DNA from: Heterohyrax brucei
Lineage: Eukaryota > Chordata > Mammalia > Hyracoidea > Procaviidae
Direction of reading: 5' to 3'
NCBI GenBank assembly: GCA_028571685.1
Contig: CM053143.1
Span: 7,431,501 to 7,495,500, forward strand
DNA: 64,000 nucleotides
The notes beneath the pieces were generated by a model that worked only from the letters and a program-made list of their open reading frames with translations, did no database searches and was not told where the DNA came from. Both the position numbers and the translations under genes were made by a program. Shown here piece after piece: positions 11,706 through 22,350 of the stretch (its first letter is position 1; the number at the start of each line of letters is the position of its first letter).

Positions 11706-12206
11706 TCCATACACAAGTTTCTGTTTGACTTCTGTTTTTAAACCTTGTGGGTATGGGTCTGTATCTAGGAGTGGAATTACTGGGTCCTGTGGTAGTTTTG
11801 TTTTTGGAGGAACTGCCACACTGTTTTCCACAATGGCTGTACTATTTTGGATTCCCACCAGCAACAGGTACGGGTTCTAGTTTCCCTGCATCCTTGCTGA
11901 TTTTTTTTTTAATCTTAGCCATTCTAGTGGGAGTGAAATGGTGTCTCATTCATGTTTTGATTTGCATCTCTCTGATAGGTGATGACAGTGAGCATCCTTT
12001 CATGTGTTTGGTGGCCCTTTGACTGTCTTTTTTTTTGTGAAATGTCTATTCAAGTCATTTGCCTATTTTATGACTAAAGCTGTTGAAGTTGTATGTGTAT
12101 TTTGACTACTAGGTTCTTGTCAAATATTTTGGTTTCCAAATATATTCTCCAAGTCAGTAGCTTATCTTTTCACTTTCTTGGTAAAGTGTTTTGATGAACA
12201 ATTTTT

Positions 12207-13810
12207 TATTTTTATTTTTATTTTTTTATGTAACATGACTGAGTGAAAATGTCCATTCCTGTATAAATTTACATGCCCACCTATATGCAGCTTCCACTGC
12301 TCTCCTTGCCCGGTGACAGCACACTATTCCTCTCTGCTCCATATATGTCTCATCCTCCCAACAGCCTCCTTTCCCCTCCTCTCCACCCACCCTCCTTCCT
12401 CCAGCCAGAGGTCAGCAGAATGATATCCCATAGATGTATAGAACCATAAAATGCAACCAATATATGGTCACTGTGCATTGCCAAGTCCAATCCATTCCTG
12501 TCCAAAGAGTGGACCTTTGTTGTACTTTATGGGTAAGGGCAGCATCAGGGCTGGGGGCCTTGCTTTCAGGGGAACCCCAAAACCACTGGACCATCAGTTG
12601 AGGTCTTTTAGTGGAGGTGTCATGATGCACCCCTTTTATTCTTGTGTTGCCAGTGAGACTCAACCTAGTGAGCTCCATCGTGGCTATCACTGGTGGTGGC
12701 CGGGCACCATCCGGTTCTTCCGGTCCCAAGTTGATGTAGGTACACTCTTGTGGGTCTCTCTGTCTTCTCGGTTGTCTTTACCGCATGTCATTTTGGTCCT
12801 CAGTGAGCCTCCATTCCTGCTGAGTTGGGACCATTTGCTGTGTCCTCGGATGGCAGCTTGGCAGCTTTTAAGACCTCAGACGCCACTCTCCAATGTGGGG
12901 TGCAGAGAGCTCTCTTAGCAAAACGCTAGTTGTGCCAATTGGCCTCGATTTCACCTAAGAGCATGGTCCCCTGCCCCCTGCCCCAGCTACTCTATCCTTG
13001 CAATGTTGGGTTAAGATGGAAGGAGTAGTCCAGTTATGCTGAAGTCCACTTAATGTTGTTCTTGTTTCTAATGTGTGCTGTCACCACTTTCTCCCAACCA
13101 GATTTCTAGCAACTATCTAAACTGAGCCCTCCTACCCTTACACTCCCTTCCTCCCCTCCCTTGCAGCTGTCAAAGAGTCTTTTCTTCTATACACAGGTCT
13201 GTTTTTGAGATCTTATCATAGAGGTCTCATACAGTATTTGTCCCTTTGTCGCTGACTACTTTCACTCAACATAATGTCTTCCATTAGAAACCAGGTTAGG
13301 AGATGTTTCCTGGAACCATCGTTATTCTTTATCATTATGTAGTGCTCCGTTGAGTATATGTACCATAGTTTACCTATCCATTCTTCTGTCGTTGGGCATC
13401 TGGGTTGGTTCCATCTTTTTGCTATCGTGGGCTGTGCTGCGATAAACATTCTGGTGCATGTGTCCGTTGGTGTGAAAGGCCTTGATTCTGTAGGATATAT
13501 TCCAAGTAGTGGAATGACTGCGTCAAATGGTATATCGATATCGCTTTTTTTAAGGAAGCACCAGATTGCTTTCCAAAGAGGCTGGACCATTATGCAACCC
13601 CACCAACAGGGTAGAAGAGTTACAGTTTCTCCACAGCCTCTCCAGCATTTGTTGTTTTGTGTTTTCTGGATCATGGCCAATCTTGTTGGGGTGAGATGGT
13701 ATCTCATTGTTGTCTTGGTTTGAATTTCTTTAATAACTAAAGATCGTGAACATGTCTGCATGTGTTTTTTGGCTGCCTGGATCTCCTCTTTAGTGAAATG
13801 TCTGTCCTTG
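12207..13810 (-). mobile_element. Nested L1 insertion, 1.6 kb (3' UTR plus ORF2 end)
   Basis: The direct repeats tgatgaacaattttt at 12192-12206 and 13811-13825 delimit the insertion into the host L1. From left to right: T-rich tail, reversed 3' UTR (12230-13195), then the reversed end of ORF2 (13216-13810). The ORF2 part is still open, so this looks like one of the youngest L1s here. Confidence 0.93.
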
Positions 13811-13818
13811 ATGAACAA
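13216..13818 (-). pseudogene. L1 ORF2p C-terminal fragment, 200 uninterrupted codons
   Basis: A single open frame of 200 codons on the minus strand encodes the end of L1 ORF2 protein (the endonuclease/reverse transcriptase polyprotein of the retrotransposon). The cysteine-rich C-terminal motif CWRGCGETVTLLPCWWGC is intact near residues 59-76, followed by VQPLWKAIWCFLKK. The endonuclease and reverse transcriptase regions are absent, so it is a 5'-truncated copy and cannot be functional. The first ATG lies in the target-site duplication, so the start is accidental. The lack of stops suggests a fairly recent insertion. Confidence 0.85.
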
Positions 13819-14414
13819 TTTTTAATTGTTGTGGGGTTTCATTCATTTATTTTGTCTTTTGCTGTTTCTGCTTTTGTTATTATGTTAAAGAACTCATTGT
13901 TAAAAGCTAGGCTTAACAGTCTTGCCCTTGCTTTTGCTCTTCTTAGAATTTTAAGGTTTTATTTTGCTCATTTAGGTTCTTAATCGATTTTGAATTTGCT
14001 TTTCTGTATGGTGTGAAACATGGATTGTGTTTCATGTTTTTGCACATGGAAATCCAGTTTTCCTAGCACTGTTTGTTGAAGAGGCTTTTCTTTCCCCATT
14101 GAATGGACTTAACACCCTTGTCAAAAGTCAATTGACCACATATGTGTATGTTTATTTCTGGACTGTCATTTCTATTCCATTGGTGTATATGTCTGTTGTG
14201 ATACCAGTAAAAGGCTGTTTTGATTACTGTAACTGTATGCTCTGTGTTCAGATCCAGAAGTGTGGATCCTTCTTTATTCTTTTCTTTCAACACTGCTTTA
14301 GCTTTTCTGAGTCTCTTGCCTTTCTGTTTAAAGCTGAAGATTGGTTTTTCTGTTTCTGTAAAGAAGGCTGTTGGAATTTTGATCCAGATAGTGTTGACAT
14401 CACCAAGTACTCTT

Positions 14415-14520
14415 GATTTACCTGCAAATTATCTTGCAAGTCAGTCTACTTCTGTCCATTTCTGTTGTCACTACCTTAATCCATGCCACTGTCACCTGTT
14501 TCCTGTACTGCAGTGTGCAT
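14415..14520 (+). mobile_element. L2-like repeat, right part (after the L1)
   Basis: This continues the sequence broken at 9084: gatttacctgcaaattatctt, ttctgttgtcactaccttaatcc, then cactgtcacctgtttcctg. Joining across the L1 restores a familiar repeat order. Confidence 0.45.
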
Positions 14521-14524
14521 ATGA

Positions 14525-14995
14525 TTTATGCTGTCTGCTAACAGAGATAGTTTTATTTCCTCCTTTTTAATTTGGGTATCTTTTATTTCTTTTTCTTGGT
14601 TTATTGCTGTGGCTAGTAATTTGAGTACAGTATTGAATAGGGTAGTGAGAGTGGACATCCCTATCAGTTCCTGTTTTCAAAGGGAAGAGCTCTCAATAGT
14701 TCTCCATTGAGTATAATGTTGGCTATTGGTTTTCTATAAAAACTTAATCATGTCGAGGAACTTCCCTTTTATTCCTATCTTGTTAGTTTTTATCAAGAAA
14801 GTGTGCTGGATTTTACTAAATGTCTTTTCTGTGTCAATTAAGATGATTATGGTTCTTTTCCTTTGTTGTATTAATGTAGTATAGTACAGTGACTAATTTT
14901 CTAATGTTAACTTACATCCATGTGTTTCTGGAATAAATCCCACTTGATTATAATGTATAATCCTTTTAATATGCTGTTGGATACTAGCACTTTGA
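14525..14995 (-). mobile_element. Older L1 ORF2 fragment, minus strand
   Basis: Reversed ORF2 sequence: tgctgtctgctaacagagatag, ttggtttattgctgtggctag, aatcccacttgattataatgt. It lies outside the target-site duplication of the 9085-14397 L1, so it is a separate and older insertion. Confidence 0.8.
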
Positions 14996-15114
14996 TATTT
15001 CTTATACCAAAAGTCTTTCCCACCTTAATCCTTTGCCTCTGTTGGTTTTATGTTGGAAATCATTTCCTCTACTTTTTGTACCATTACTTCCATCGAAAAT
15101 CTTTGAGATTTTAG

Positions 15115-15350
15115 CGTAAGTATTACTTCTTTGATGAAGTTTTGCCTGACCGTGTTTCTCCTTATATCTGCTCCAGTACACTTCATTTTCTCTTTTTGAA
15201 GGAATTACTGGAATTTGTAATTGTAAATAGTGACATGTTTTCAGTATTTGCCATTCCAACCAGACATTTCCATGAAGGCAGGGGCTGTGCTTGTCCTGTT
15301 CAGGTTTTAGCACCTGGTATGGATTGCTCAGCAAATACTTGTTTTGTGAA
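15115..15350 (+). mobile_element. L2 3'-end fragment
   Basis: The order gatgaagttttgcctgacc, ccatgaaggcaggggctgtg, ttttagcacctgg, cagcaaatacttg matches the L2 3' end as I know it. Confidence 0.6.
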
Positions 15351-15404
15351 ATACGGAATTTGGTACCTTTATTGTGTTTTGCTTAATGATTCAGATATGT
15401 TATG

Positions 15405-15510
15405 TAATGGTTAAGAGCACAACTTGAGCTCAGACTACTGTGATTTTGAATCCCAATTCACATAGTCTGTGAACTTGAACGGTTATTAACCTCTGTGATC
15501 CTGGCATATG
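15405..15510 (+). mobile_element. MIR (CORE-SINE) fragment
   Basis: The sequence ggttaagagcacaacttgagctcag, then ttttgaatccca, then gaacttgaacggttattaacctc follows MIR order. Confidence 0.6.
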
Positions 15511-15697
15511 TTGCTGAGCTGACTTCTTGCTTGAGTACGCCAGTCTTCACAGAAGATGTATTATATGTAAACTTATTCAGAAACATGAGTAGGCTGGAAG
15601 CAGATGTGGAAGCTTAGGAAATGACTCACATTCTAACATAAGTGTATCTTAAATCAATTTATGAGAAGCTGGATCACTTGTTAAAATGCATGACAGA

Positions 15698-15885
15698 CCC
15701 CCAAACCAAACTTGTTGCCATTGAGTCAATTCCAACTCAGGGTGACCCCGTGTGTTGTAGAGTGGAGCTGCTTGGTAGGGTTATCTTAGTTGTAATCTTA
15801 ATGAAAACAGTTTGCCAGGCCTGTCTCCTTGTGGCATCACTGGTGGGTTCAGACTGCCAACCTTTAGGTTAGTAGTTGAGTACAA
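15698..15885 (-). mobile_element. AfroSINE long form, minus strand
   Basis: Reversed AfroSINE with tail ccccaaaccaaacttgttgcc, body gagtggagctgcttggtag, the long-form middle aaaacagtttgccaggcctg, and reversed B box gggttcagactgcc. Confidence 0.88.
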
Positions 15886-16107
15886 AAATGTATGGCAATA
15901 CCTCTCATATCTGCTTTTCCAAATGGAGCCTGGGTCATTCTATATTGTTTTGGTACTCAGAATTCCTGGCTAGTGCTGCTTTGTCCCTTCTGTGTTCTTT
16001 AATATATAGGAGTGAAGTTTGCCATTGTTGAAGGTCTCATCTCATGGTCTGCAATCTAGACAGGATAAAATTCACATATTTTGAAGATGACCCTTTTTTC
16101 CTAGCTA

Positions 16108-16230
16108 TTTATTATTGTTGTTAGTTGCTATGGAGTTGGCACTGGCACATGGTGATCACTGTGTAACAGAATGAAATGTTGCCTAGTCCTGCTCCTTTTC
16201 GTGATCGTTATGTTTAAGTCCATTGTGTGG
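16108..16230 (-). mobile_element. AfroSINE/RTE-tail related fragment, minus
   Basis: The sequence ttgttagttgctatggagttggc, then gtgatcactgtgtaacag, then ttgcctagtcctgc resembles the better preserved copy at 17248-17480. It is diverged. Confidence 0.6.
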
Positions 16231-16510
16231 CCAAGACAGTCCATTTCATCTAGAGTTTCGCTTTGCCTTTTCTGGCATTCCATTGCCTGTCTGCCTGGTG
16301 TTGGCTGTGGTGGCTTATGTGTTTATGTGTTGCCATGATTCAGGGAACTGTGCCACTGGCATTTCAAATACCAGGGTCATAGTGGTAGACAACTTTCAGG
16401 AAAGCCTCCAGCCTAGGACAGACTAGGAAGAAAGGCCTGGAGATCTACATCTGAAAAATAGGCAGTGAAAACCCAGTGGATCATGGAATATTGTCCCTGG
16501 CTAGCAGTTG
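16231..16510 (+). mobile_element. Body of a tRNA-Gly-headed SINE, plus strand, headless
   Basis: The sequence agcctccagcctaggacag, actaggaagaaaggcctgg, agatctacatctgaaaaat is shared with the elements at 40788-41092 and 45880-46135. The tRNA-like head is missing or too diverged to see. Confidence 0.5.
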
Positions 16511-16859
16511 CTCTTAATTCTTTTCTTTTAATTTCTTTGACTCCAGTTATTTAGCATGAAAGTGAGAAATGGTGAAGAGGGGTGTGGTGGAAGTGTGGAA
16601 CTCAGGAGCAGGTCTGGGGATAAAAGTTAAAACCCTGGGCATCGTGAGTGTAAGCTTTGTCACTTATTGAGTGTTCTCAGTCTCATAATATGAATGGTCT
16701 CTTTTGGAGAATCCTTACACACTGAAATACGGTTAAGGTGCTTTTGTTAAGTTAAGATTCCTTGTCTATTGTAAATCTCTTGTTTTTTCTATAATTTTAA
16801 TTTTGGGTTTCTTTAAGGCCATATTTTGTAAAAGGAGGGACATCATATCTTTCTACTTT

Positions 16860-17155
16860 GTTGTGAGCTGCTACATGTCAGCCCCTGACTCATGGTGACC
16901 ACATGTGTAACAGGTTGGGATCAGTATGATCCATAGGTGTCTCATCCACTGGTTTTTCAGAAGTAGCCTTCCAGCCTTTTCTTTCAAATCTTAGTTTGGA
17001 AGCTCCACTAAAACTTGTTCAGCATCACAGTAACATGCAGACATCTAGTGACAGAAGGGTGGTGGCTGCACTTAGAGGGAGGTGCATGGTCTGGGAATTG
17101 AACTTGAGTTTCCCACTTGGAAGATGAGAATTCTACCACTGAACCATCACCACCT
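16860..17155 (-). mobile_element. tRNA-Gly-derived SINE, minus strand
   Basis: Read on the minus strand, 17155 down to 17081 gives ggttcagtggtagaattctc, then gttcaattcccagacc. This is a clear tRNA-Gly relative with internal A and B boxes. The body continues to about 16860, where the tail carries ccctgactcatggtgacc, related to AfroSINE and RTE ends. The family differs from AfroSINE in its head and was not given a name. Confidence 0.75.
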
Positions 17156-17247
17156 CCTATTTTGTTTAGTTTTTTTTTTAATATGTATTTTATTTATTTA
17201 TTGTTTTGGGTTTTCCTGGGTGATGTTTCTGGTTGCTTGGGAATCGT

Positions 17248-17480
17248 TGTTGCTAGGTGCTGTCGAATCGATTCCAACTCATGGTAGCCCTGTGTACAAC
17301 AGAAACACTGCCCCGTCCTGTACCATGCCCACAATCACTGTTACGCTTAAGCCTGTTGCTGCAGCCACCGTGTCAGTTCATCTCACTGAGCGTCTTTCTC
17401 TTTTTCCATGACCCTCTACCAAGTGTGATATCTTTCTCCAGGGATCGATTTCTCCTGAAAATGTATCCAAGGTACATACA
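17248..17480 (-). mobile_element. AfroSINE-related element, minus strand
   Basis: It begins gttgttgctaggtgctgtcgaatcg and gactcatggtagccctgtg. It continues with an extended body (acactgccccgtcctg, then gttgctgcagccaccgtgtcag, then ttctccagggatcg). This longer body distinguishes it from the standard AfroSINE. Confidence 0.75.
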
Positions 17481-18264
17481 TACTCCTGGAAGTAGAGGGT
17501 GAGAAAAACACTACTAACAAGTGTATTCTAATCAAATACATTCCCCTTGGATTAATATCCTGTTTATTTGCATTGTTATGATTGCTTCTTATAGATTATG
17601 CTTTAAAATGAAAAGTGACAAACCAGCCAATGTAAGAATGAGTGTGGGTGTGGAGGGAGTTTAGGTATGTGTCACGAGTCGTAGCCTCCTTTCCCCTGTA
17701 TAACCTTTGTCAGCCCTCCCAAGGATTTTCTCCAACTTTATCCCAAGTTTCCAGTGATTCTACTTTGCTAATATGCCTTAAATCTTTAGGAGGAGTTGTT
17801 CGATAATGAAGGACAGATTGATTGGACTTAAACATGTAGCCACTACCCATGCTCTTTACATAATGTAGTCTGATGACAAATAAAGGAATGTAGTTGAATT
17901 TTAAATTTCTCAGGAGGGGGAGGAAAAAAAAATCTCCAACAGAAGTGTTCTGTTCCTGAGTTTGACAGACCCTTTTGTTGCAGAGAGATAATTCTCTTAC
18001 TATTTTCTGGAGTGTGGAGGAGTTGGGTTGCACTTTTTACTGGCAGTTTGCCCCAACTGCTCTTCCTTGAAAATGCTCATAGCATTCTAGTACGTTAATA
18101 AGTTTAAAAGTGATTTAATTATCACACTGGCAGGATGAGATAAAGCAGTTAAAGATGTTGTTCATTTTATTTCAGGGTGGGGTGGCCGAGGGAAAAGGCA
18201 TATGAATTTTTTCCTTTGTGGAAACCTAATGCTGTGCCCTTTTGTTATTGCCCTTGTTCTCCAG

Positions 18265-18336
18265 GCATTAAGTGTAACCGAAACCCTGATTAAACCCTTG
18301 GAAAAATTCAGAAAAGAGCAACTCGGCGCTGTAAAG
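18265..18336 (+). CDS. ARHGAP10: ARHGAP10 coding exon, BAR domain (about residues 105-128)
   Basis: ARHGAP10 (GRAF2) is a cytoplasmic BAR-PH-RhoGAP-SH3 protein. It inactivates Rho-family GTPases (mainly Cdc42 and RhoA) at curved membranes. This exon has 72 bases, or 24 codons, and starts ALSVTETLIKPLEKFRKEQ. It sits between a pyrimidine-rich acceptor ending ccag and a donor gtttgt, in phase 0 on both sides. The residues belong to a long BAR-domain helix. It matches human ARHGAP10 as I recall it and is closer to that protein than to ARHGAP26 (GRAF1), which has EQIGAA here. The exon before it, encoding the residues ending near EEQREIM, was not found in the window. By analogy with the family this is probably exon 4, but the number is an inference. 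Confidence 0.95.
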
Positions 18337-18754
18337 GTTTGTGACTAATTTGAATGCTCTTGTAGACAGAAAATGTGGGTGTCTTTGTATGCATTTGCAG
18401 CTCTGAAGGAGGTGCTGGGGTAAGCCATCTGTTGTTTCAGGTTTTCAATGTGCCTTTTTTCCCCTTTGGGGGAAATGAAATGGAACAGAAACACAAACAC
18501 CTGGGCAGGGTAATAAGACCTCTAGTAATCTTCCTTGGCTACACCATTCTACACAGAGTTTTAGAAATATTCTTAACCTAACAACACATTCACTCAGAAT
18601 AGGGACCTTACTGTGCTGGGAAGTGTGGTTATTTCCATGCACACCTCAGTTTTATGGAGGAGTACAGCATTACACTGCCATTCAAGATGGAAAGTGCTGC
18701 TGCACCCTGATGCCAGTGAATCTGGGAGAATATTAGGTTACCGAGATGTAATTT

Positions 18755-18858
18755 CCTTTAATTTAACAAAAATTTATGGGGCCTGTATTATGTGCCTGTA
18801 TTCTGTTAGATGCCTGGGATTCAAAGATGTGTGAACCACAGACTGATCCTCAGGGTAA
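18755..18858 (-). mobile_element. L2 3'-end fragment, antisense
   Basis: The sequence aatttaacaaaaatttatgggg, then cctgtattatgtgcctgtattctgttag, then atgcctgggattca resembles the reversed end of L2 (the aacaaatatttattgagc pattern). Confidence 0.45.
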
Positions 18859-18972
18859 GGGATTTAGCTAGGATTTCGGGAACAATGCTGTGGCTTTGCC
18901 ACCAGGAGCCAGGATGTATTTAGGAAGTTCTAAAAGTATAGCCCTACTTGAAGGCACTTGGCTAAAGATACA

Positions 18973-19137
18973 GTGGAAACCCTTGTGGCCTACTGGGTTT
19001 AAGTGCTACTTCTGCTAACCAAAAAATGAGCATTTCAAATCTGTTAGACATTCACGAAAACTCTATGGGGCAGTTCTGTTTTGACCTCTAGGGTCACTGT
19101 GAGTTGGACCCAACCCGCCGGCAGTGAGTTTCAAGTT
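18973..19137 (+). mobile_element. AfroSINE, plus strand (first of a tandem pair)
   Basis: It starts ggaaacccttgtggcctact, has gtttaagtgctac and ggggcagttctg in the body, and ends ggcagtgagtttc. A second copy in the same orientation begins immediately. Confidence 0.88.
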
Positions 19138-19291
19138 GTAGTGCTTAAGTGCTATGTCTGCTAAGCAAAAGGTCTGAGCTTGCAATCCACCAGACACTCC
19201 TTGGAAACTGTGGGGCAGTTCTACTGGATCCTCCATGGTCCTTATGAGTCAGAATTGATCTGGTGGTAGTGGGTTTGGTTTGGTTTGGTCT
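19138..19291 (+). mobile_element. AfroSINE, plus strand (second of a tandem pair)
   Basis: It lacks the first ~20 bases and starts in the A box at tgcttaagtgctatg. It then shows ccttggaaactgtggggc and ends gtagtgggtttggtttgg. Confidence 0.9.
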
Positions 19292-19945
19292 TAGTTAAAG
19301 TATACCACCTGGGCTTTTAACTTACCCCCAAACAATCATATCCTACTATTTTTTGTAAATTTTGTATACTTGATGGACAAAATGTAGTATTTGTGTCTTG
19401 GTAACGAGTTTTGGTTTGGCATCTTTTGTATAATAAAAATAATATTCTCCTAGCAGCAATTTTTGGTAGGGAACAGTTTTTCTGTTTTATGTGTTTTTTC
19501 CTGCACATGGCTAGGGGGTGCCTGCTTTCTTCTTTATCTTCATAATTAAAAGTCCTTTGCAACTTCATTGACAGATGGGCTCTAAGAGATCAAGTTTTTC
19601 TTGCCATTTACAGAATCAATCTCCCTTATGTGACTTGTTGAAATATTAGTTATATTCCTTTTTGGCCTATATTTTATGGTTTTTTCTGAAGTGCCATGAT
19701 TTGAGGGTCAGTCCTTATAGACAGTGAGAGGCCGATGGGGCACGTGCCAGTTACCCTCCCTGATGAGCTCCCGTCTCCTCTGGTTCCGCAGCAGGGGCCT
19801 GAGGTCTGGTTTCAGCTTTGGGTCCTAGCAAGTACTGAGGCTTTAGTTTCTTACCTGAAAAACGTAAGACCTGGGGATGGGACTCCTCTGTTTTGTAATT
19901 TTCTATGATTCTTTCTTCTCTGATCTTGTCTCCTTCCAAAACTCA

Positions 19946-20005
19946 AAAGCAAACCTATTGCTGACGAGTTGATTGCAGTTCATAGCGACCTTGGGCTGTT
20001 GTAAA
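19946..20005 (-). mobile_element. AfroSINE 3' fragment, minus strand
   Basis: Short: aaagcaaacctattgctgacgag, then ttcatagcgacctt. Confidence 0.65.
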
Positions 20006-20338
20006 TCATGAACATCTTGGTTCTTTTAAAATTTCATTGACAGAAACTGAATCTAAACAGTGTTTATTTCTTATTTCAGTTGGTGGGAGGGTGGAGTGAA
20101 GGTTACATTATAGAACTGAAATTATAGAACTGGATTTTATAAGTTTCTGGCCTTGAGTCTTCTGTTGGCTGGTTTTTCTCCCTCAACTTGCCCCTTCTGA
20201 TACTGTACTTGTTCAGAGTATATATTGCAAAGCAACTTGCAAAATAAATCATATTAAAAAGAAAAATTATGTTAGTGATTTAGTCCATGTCTTTAGCTGC
20301 CACATTCTGTCTTGAAGTTTCTTCCTCTTTTGTTCTTT

Positions 20339-20503
20339 GGGAGCCCTGGTGATACAGTGGTTAAGAGCTCTGGCTGCTGACCAAAAGATCAGCAGTTTGA
20401 ATCTACCAGTTATTCCTTGGAAACCGGATGGGGCAGCTGTGCTCTGTGCTATAGGGTTGCTGTAGGTTAGAACTGACTTGACAACAGTGGGTTTGGTTTT
20501 TTT
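20339..20503 (+). mobile_element. AfroSINE, plus strand
   Basis: Complete: gggagccctggtgataca, A box gtggttaagagctc, B box gtttgaatctacc, end gacaacagtgggtttgg and a T-rich tail. Confidence 0.93.
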
Positions 20504-20856
20504 TGTTGTTGTTTCTCTTTTGACTTCAAGTTTTGAACGGTTTATCCTCTATTCTTGTTCAGTACAGTATGTATGTTGGCAGTCCTAGCTATACTACCTG
20601 TGAAGAGGCTCATCTTTGTGAGTCACACAGAGAAGCTTTTTTTAAACAATAGATAGTTTTGTATATCATAATAAACAGTGGAGAAAAGTGGTTTTCTATG
20701 CTACATAGAGATATCTGTATATCTCTGTCTTCAATTAGGTTGTTAAATCTTTGAGAAAAGACTATGCTGTATTTCTTTGTTTCCTGCAGGCCTTATGTGT
20801 AAGATATCTAATCAATAACCTATTTAACCAGCTCTCGAAGACCCAGATGGTCTTTG

Positions 20857-20908
20857 TTGTTATTGGGTGCCTTTGGGTCAGTTCTGACTCATACTGACGC
20901 CATGTAAG
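20857..20908 (-). mobile_element. AfroSINE-related 3' fragment, minus strand
   Basis: The sequence gttgttattgggtgcctttgg, then gttctgactcatactgacg, is the reversed SINE 3' end only. Confidence 0.6.
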
Positions 20909-20963
20909 AGCTCATGTTAATTTGGATTTTTGATTATTTCTACATCAGGGCTCCCTAAACACT

Positions 20964-21483
20964 TATCTTAGGCTGGGTTCTCTAGAGAAGGAAAATCAGT
21001 GAAGCATATGAGTATATAGGAAGAAAGAGAGAGAAATTTATATTAAGAAAATGACTCACACCACTGGAGAGGCTGGAATGTCTTAGGTCCATGGTTCAGA
21101 CTGGAGGCTTCTCTAGATTCAGGTGGCTGCAGGGGTTAGTGAAGCCAAGATGAGTACATACAACAGGGCTGTAGCTCACAGGCTGTTGAGATTGATGGGT
21201 TCCAAGATTAGCTCGTAAGATAGTTCAAGCTGCAAGCTGCAAGGTCAGACGAACAGGGTGAGCTACAGGATCCAGAGAGAGCATCTGTATTGGGCGCACC
21301 CCCAAGGAAGCTCCCTGCTGGCTGCTCAGTGGAGTCTAGCATGGAGGTGATCACTTGATACCAAATCTCATCGTGGAGGTTACCACATCACTGTATGACT
21401 GCCAAACTACATCATAACTGCTAAACCACTGGGAATCATGGTTCAGTCACGTTGACACACAGCCTGAGCAGTTACAACATTCA
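20964..21483 (-). mobile_element. ERVL/MaLR-like solo LTR, antisense
   Basis: It begins cttaggctgggttctctagag and contains gagagaaatttatattaag and gactcacacc. It ends cacgttgacacacagcctgag. In sense orientation these are the end and start of an LTR family whose start resembles TGT..GGTTAA...GTGTCAACTTG. The same family recurs at 54583 and 55849. The name is tentative. No coding region remains. Confidence 0.5.
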
Positions 21484-22104
21484 GTCATACTTTAATAAGT
21501 ACACACCTTTGTTCCACTGGTTAATCAGCCTATACATTTTACTTAAAAATGATTATATTCTGTTAGGTTAAAAAGTTTTTTGAAACAGCACATTCCAGTT
21601 TTCATGTGGGAGTTAAAATGAAAAACAAGCCTTTAAAAATTGATCTGTGTCCGAGTTTTTTAAATATCAGTGTTAACTGGTTTATGTTCTCCTTCTCCTT
21701 TTTGGTAGTGTCACGCCCTTTGTCTTTATGTTTGAGTTCTTTCAGTTCCATTTATTTATGATTTCTCCAGTTGCCAGAATTCCAATTACATGTTGAAGTG
21801 TAGTTTTTATGTAATCAAAACTGTTAGGTGTTTTTTGTACATTGGCTTTTTAAAAATCTTCCAAGATATTCTTTCCTACTGTTTTTCCTCTATTTGGATT
21901 TTGTTCTTCTTTAGTTTAGTGTGTTTAGTTTGGGATTGTAATTTTCTTTTGTAAGTTCTTCTGTGTTTTTTAAATATGCTTGCTTGGGTCCTATCTCTGT
22001 TTATAAAGCCCACTTTCTTACTGCAGGATACAGGTTGGTCTGTGCTGGGTTCCACCAAGTGACTCTTTAGTATTGTTTTCAAGGACTAATACTACATTTG
22101 CTAA

Positions 22105-22205
22105 ATCCACCAAGCGTTGCTTGGGAACTCAGTGGAACAATTGTCTGTCCTGTAGTGTGACTATGAGTCAGCATTGACTCGATGGCAGTGGTTTTTGTTT
22201 TCTTT
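22105..22205 (+). mobile_element. AfroSINE, 5'-truncated, plus strand
   Basis: It starts within the B-box region (aaatccaccaagcg), continues with ttgcttgggaactc, and ends gactcgatggcagtgg with a T-rich tail. Confidence 0.82.
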
Positions 22206-22350
22206 TGGGTGGGGGTTACCTCCTCCGAGGAACTTGTCACTTATGCCCAGGAGTCCCTACAGAACTTTTTTGATGGCCATCTCTCATCAGATATTGATTT
22301 AATTGAACTGCATTTATTTGATTTTAGTAATAACTCACTTATGGGTACCT

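Larger units (their letters stand above)
9085..14397 (-). mobile_element. L1 element (minus), host of three later insertions
   Basis: The 17-bp perfect direct repeats catcaccaagtactctt at 9068-9084 and 14398-14414 bracket this block, so it is one insertion. Reversed L1 3' UTR runs from 9085. Reversed ORF2 follows (10150-10280, 10864-10930, 11706-12192, 13826-14397), including ttccccattgaatgg and tttatttctggact. It is broken by an L1 at 10285-10850, an LTR-like block at 10931-11705 and an L1 at 12207-13810. Without those it is about 2.3 kb, 5'-truncated. Reading frames are decayed. Confidence 0.9.
1..18264 (+). other. ARHGAP10: ARHGAP10 intron, upstream part
   Basis: No coding exon was recognised in this 18 kb. 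I looked for the expected preceding ARHGAP10 exons (start of the BAR domain) and saw no matching reading frame next to splice signals, so this is taken as intron upstream of the first exon found. Contents: a (CA)n tract, AfroSINE copies near 0.3, 1.3, 2.7, 4.5, 15.7, 16.1 and 17.2 kb, an LTR fragment with a hairpin near 3.0-3.5 kb, a CR1/L3-like piece near 5.4 kb, L2-like pieces near 7.6-9.0 kb, and a nested L1 block at 9.1-14.4 kb. The stretches 3540-4510, 4690-5380, 5640-6320 and 6520-7540 show nothing I can name. Confidence 0.75.

Noticed and set aside
12451..12918. 155-codon open frame, plus strand
   Set aside because: It is antisense to an L1 3' UTR, and similar frames occur in the other copies of that UTR.
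17081..17155. Functional tRNA-Gly gene on the minus strand
   Set aside because: Stem pairing is broken, the anticodon region reads atc where gcc would be expected, and the sequence continues into a SINE body.
1..18264. Earlier ARHGAP10 exons (start of the BAR domain)
   Set aside because: No in-frame match with splice signals was seen. They probably lie upstream of the window.
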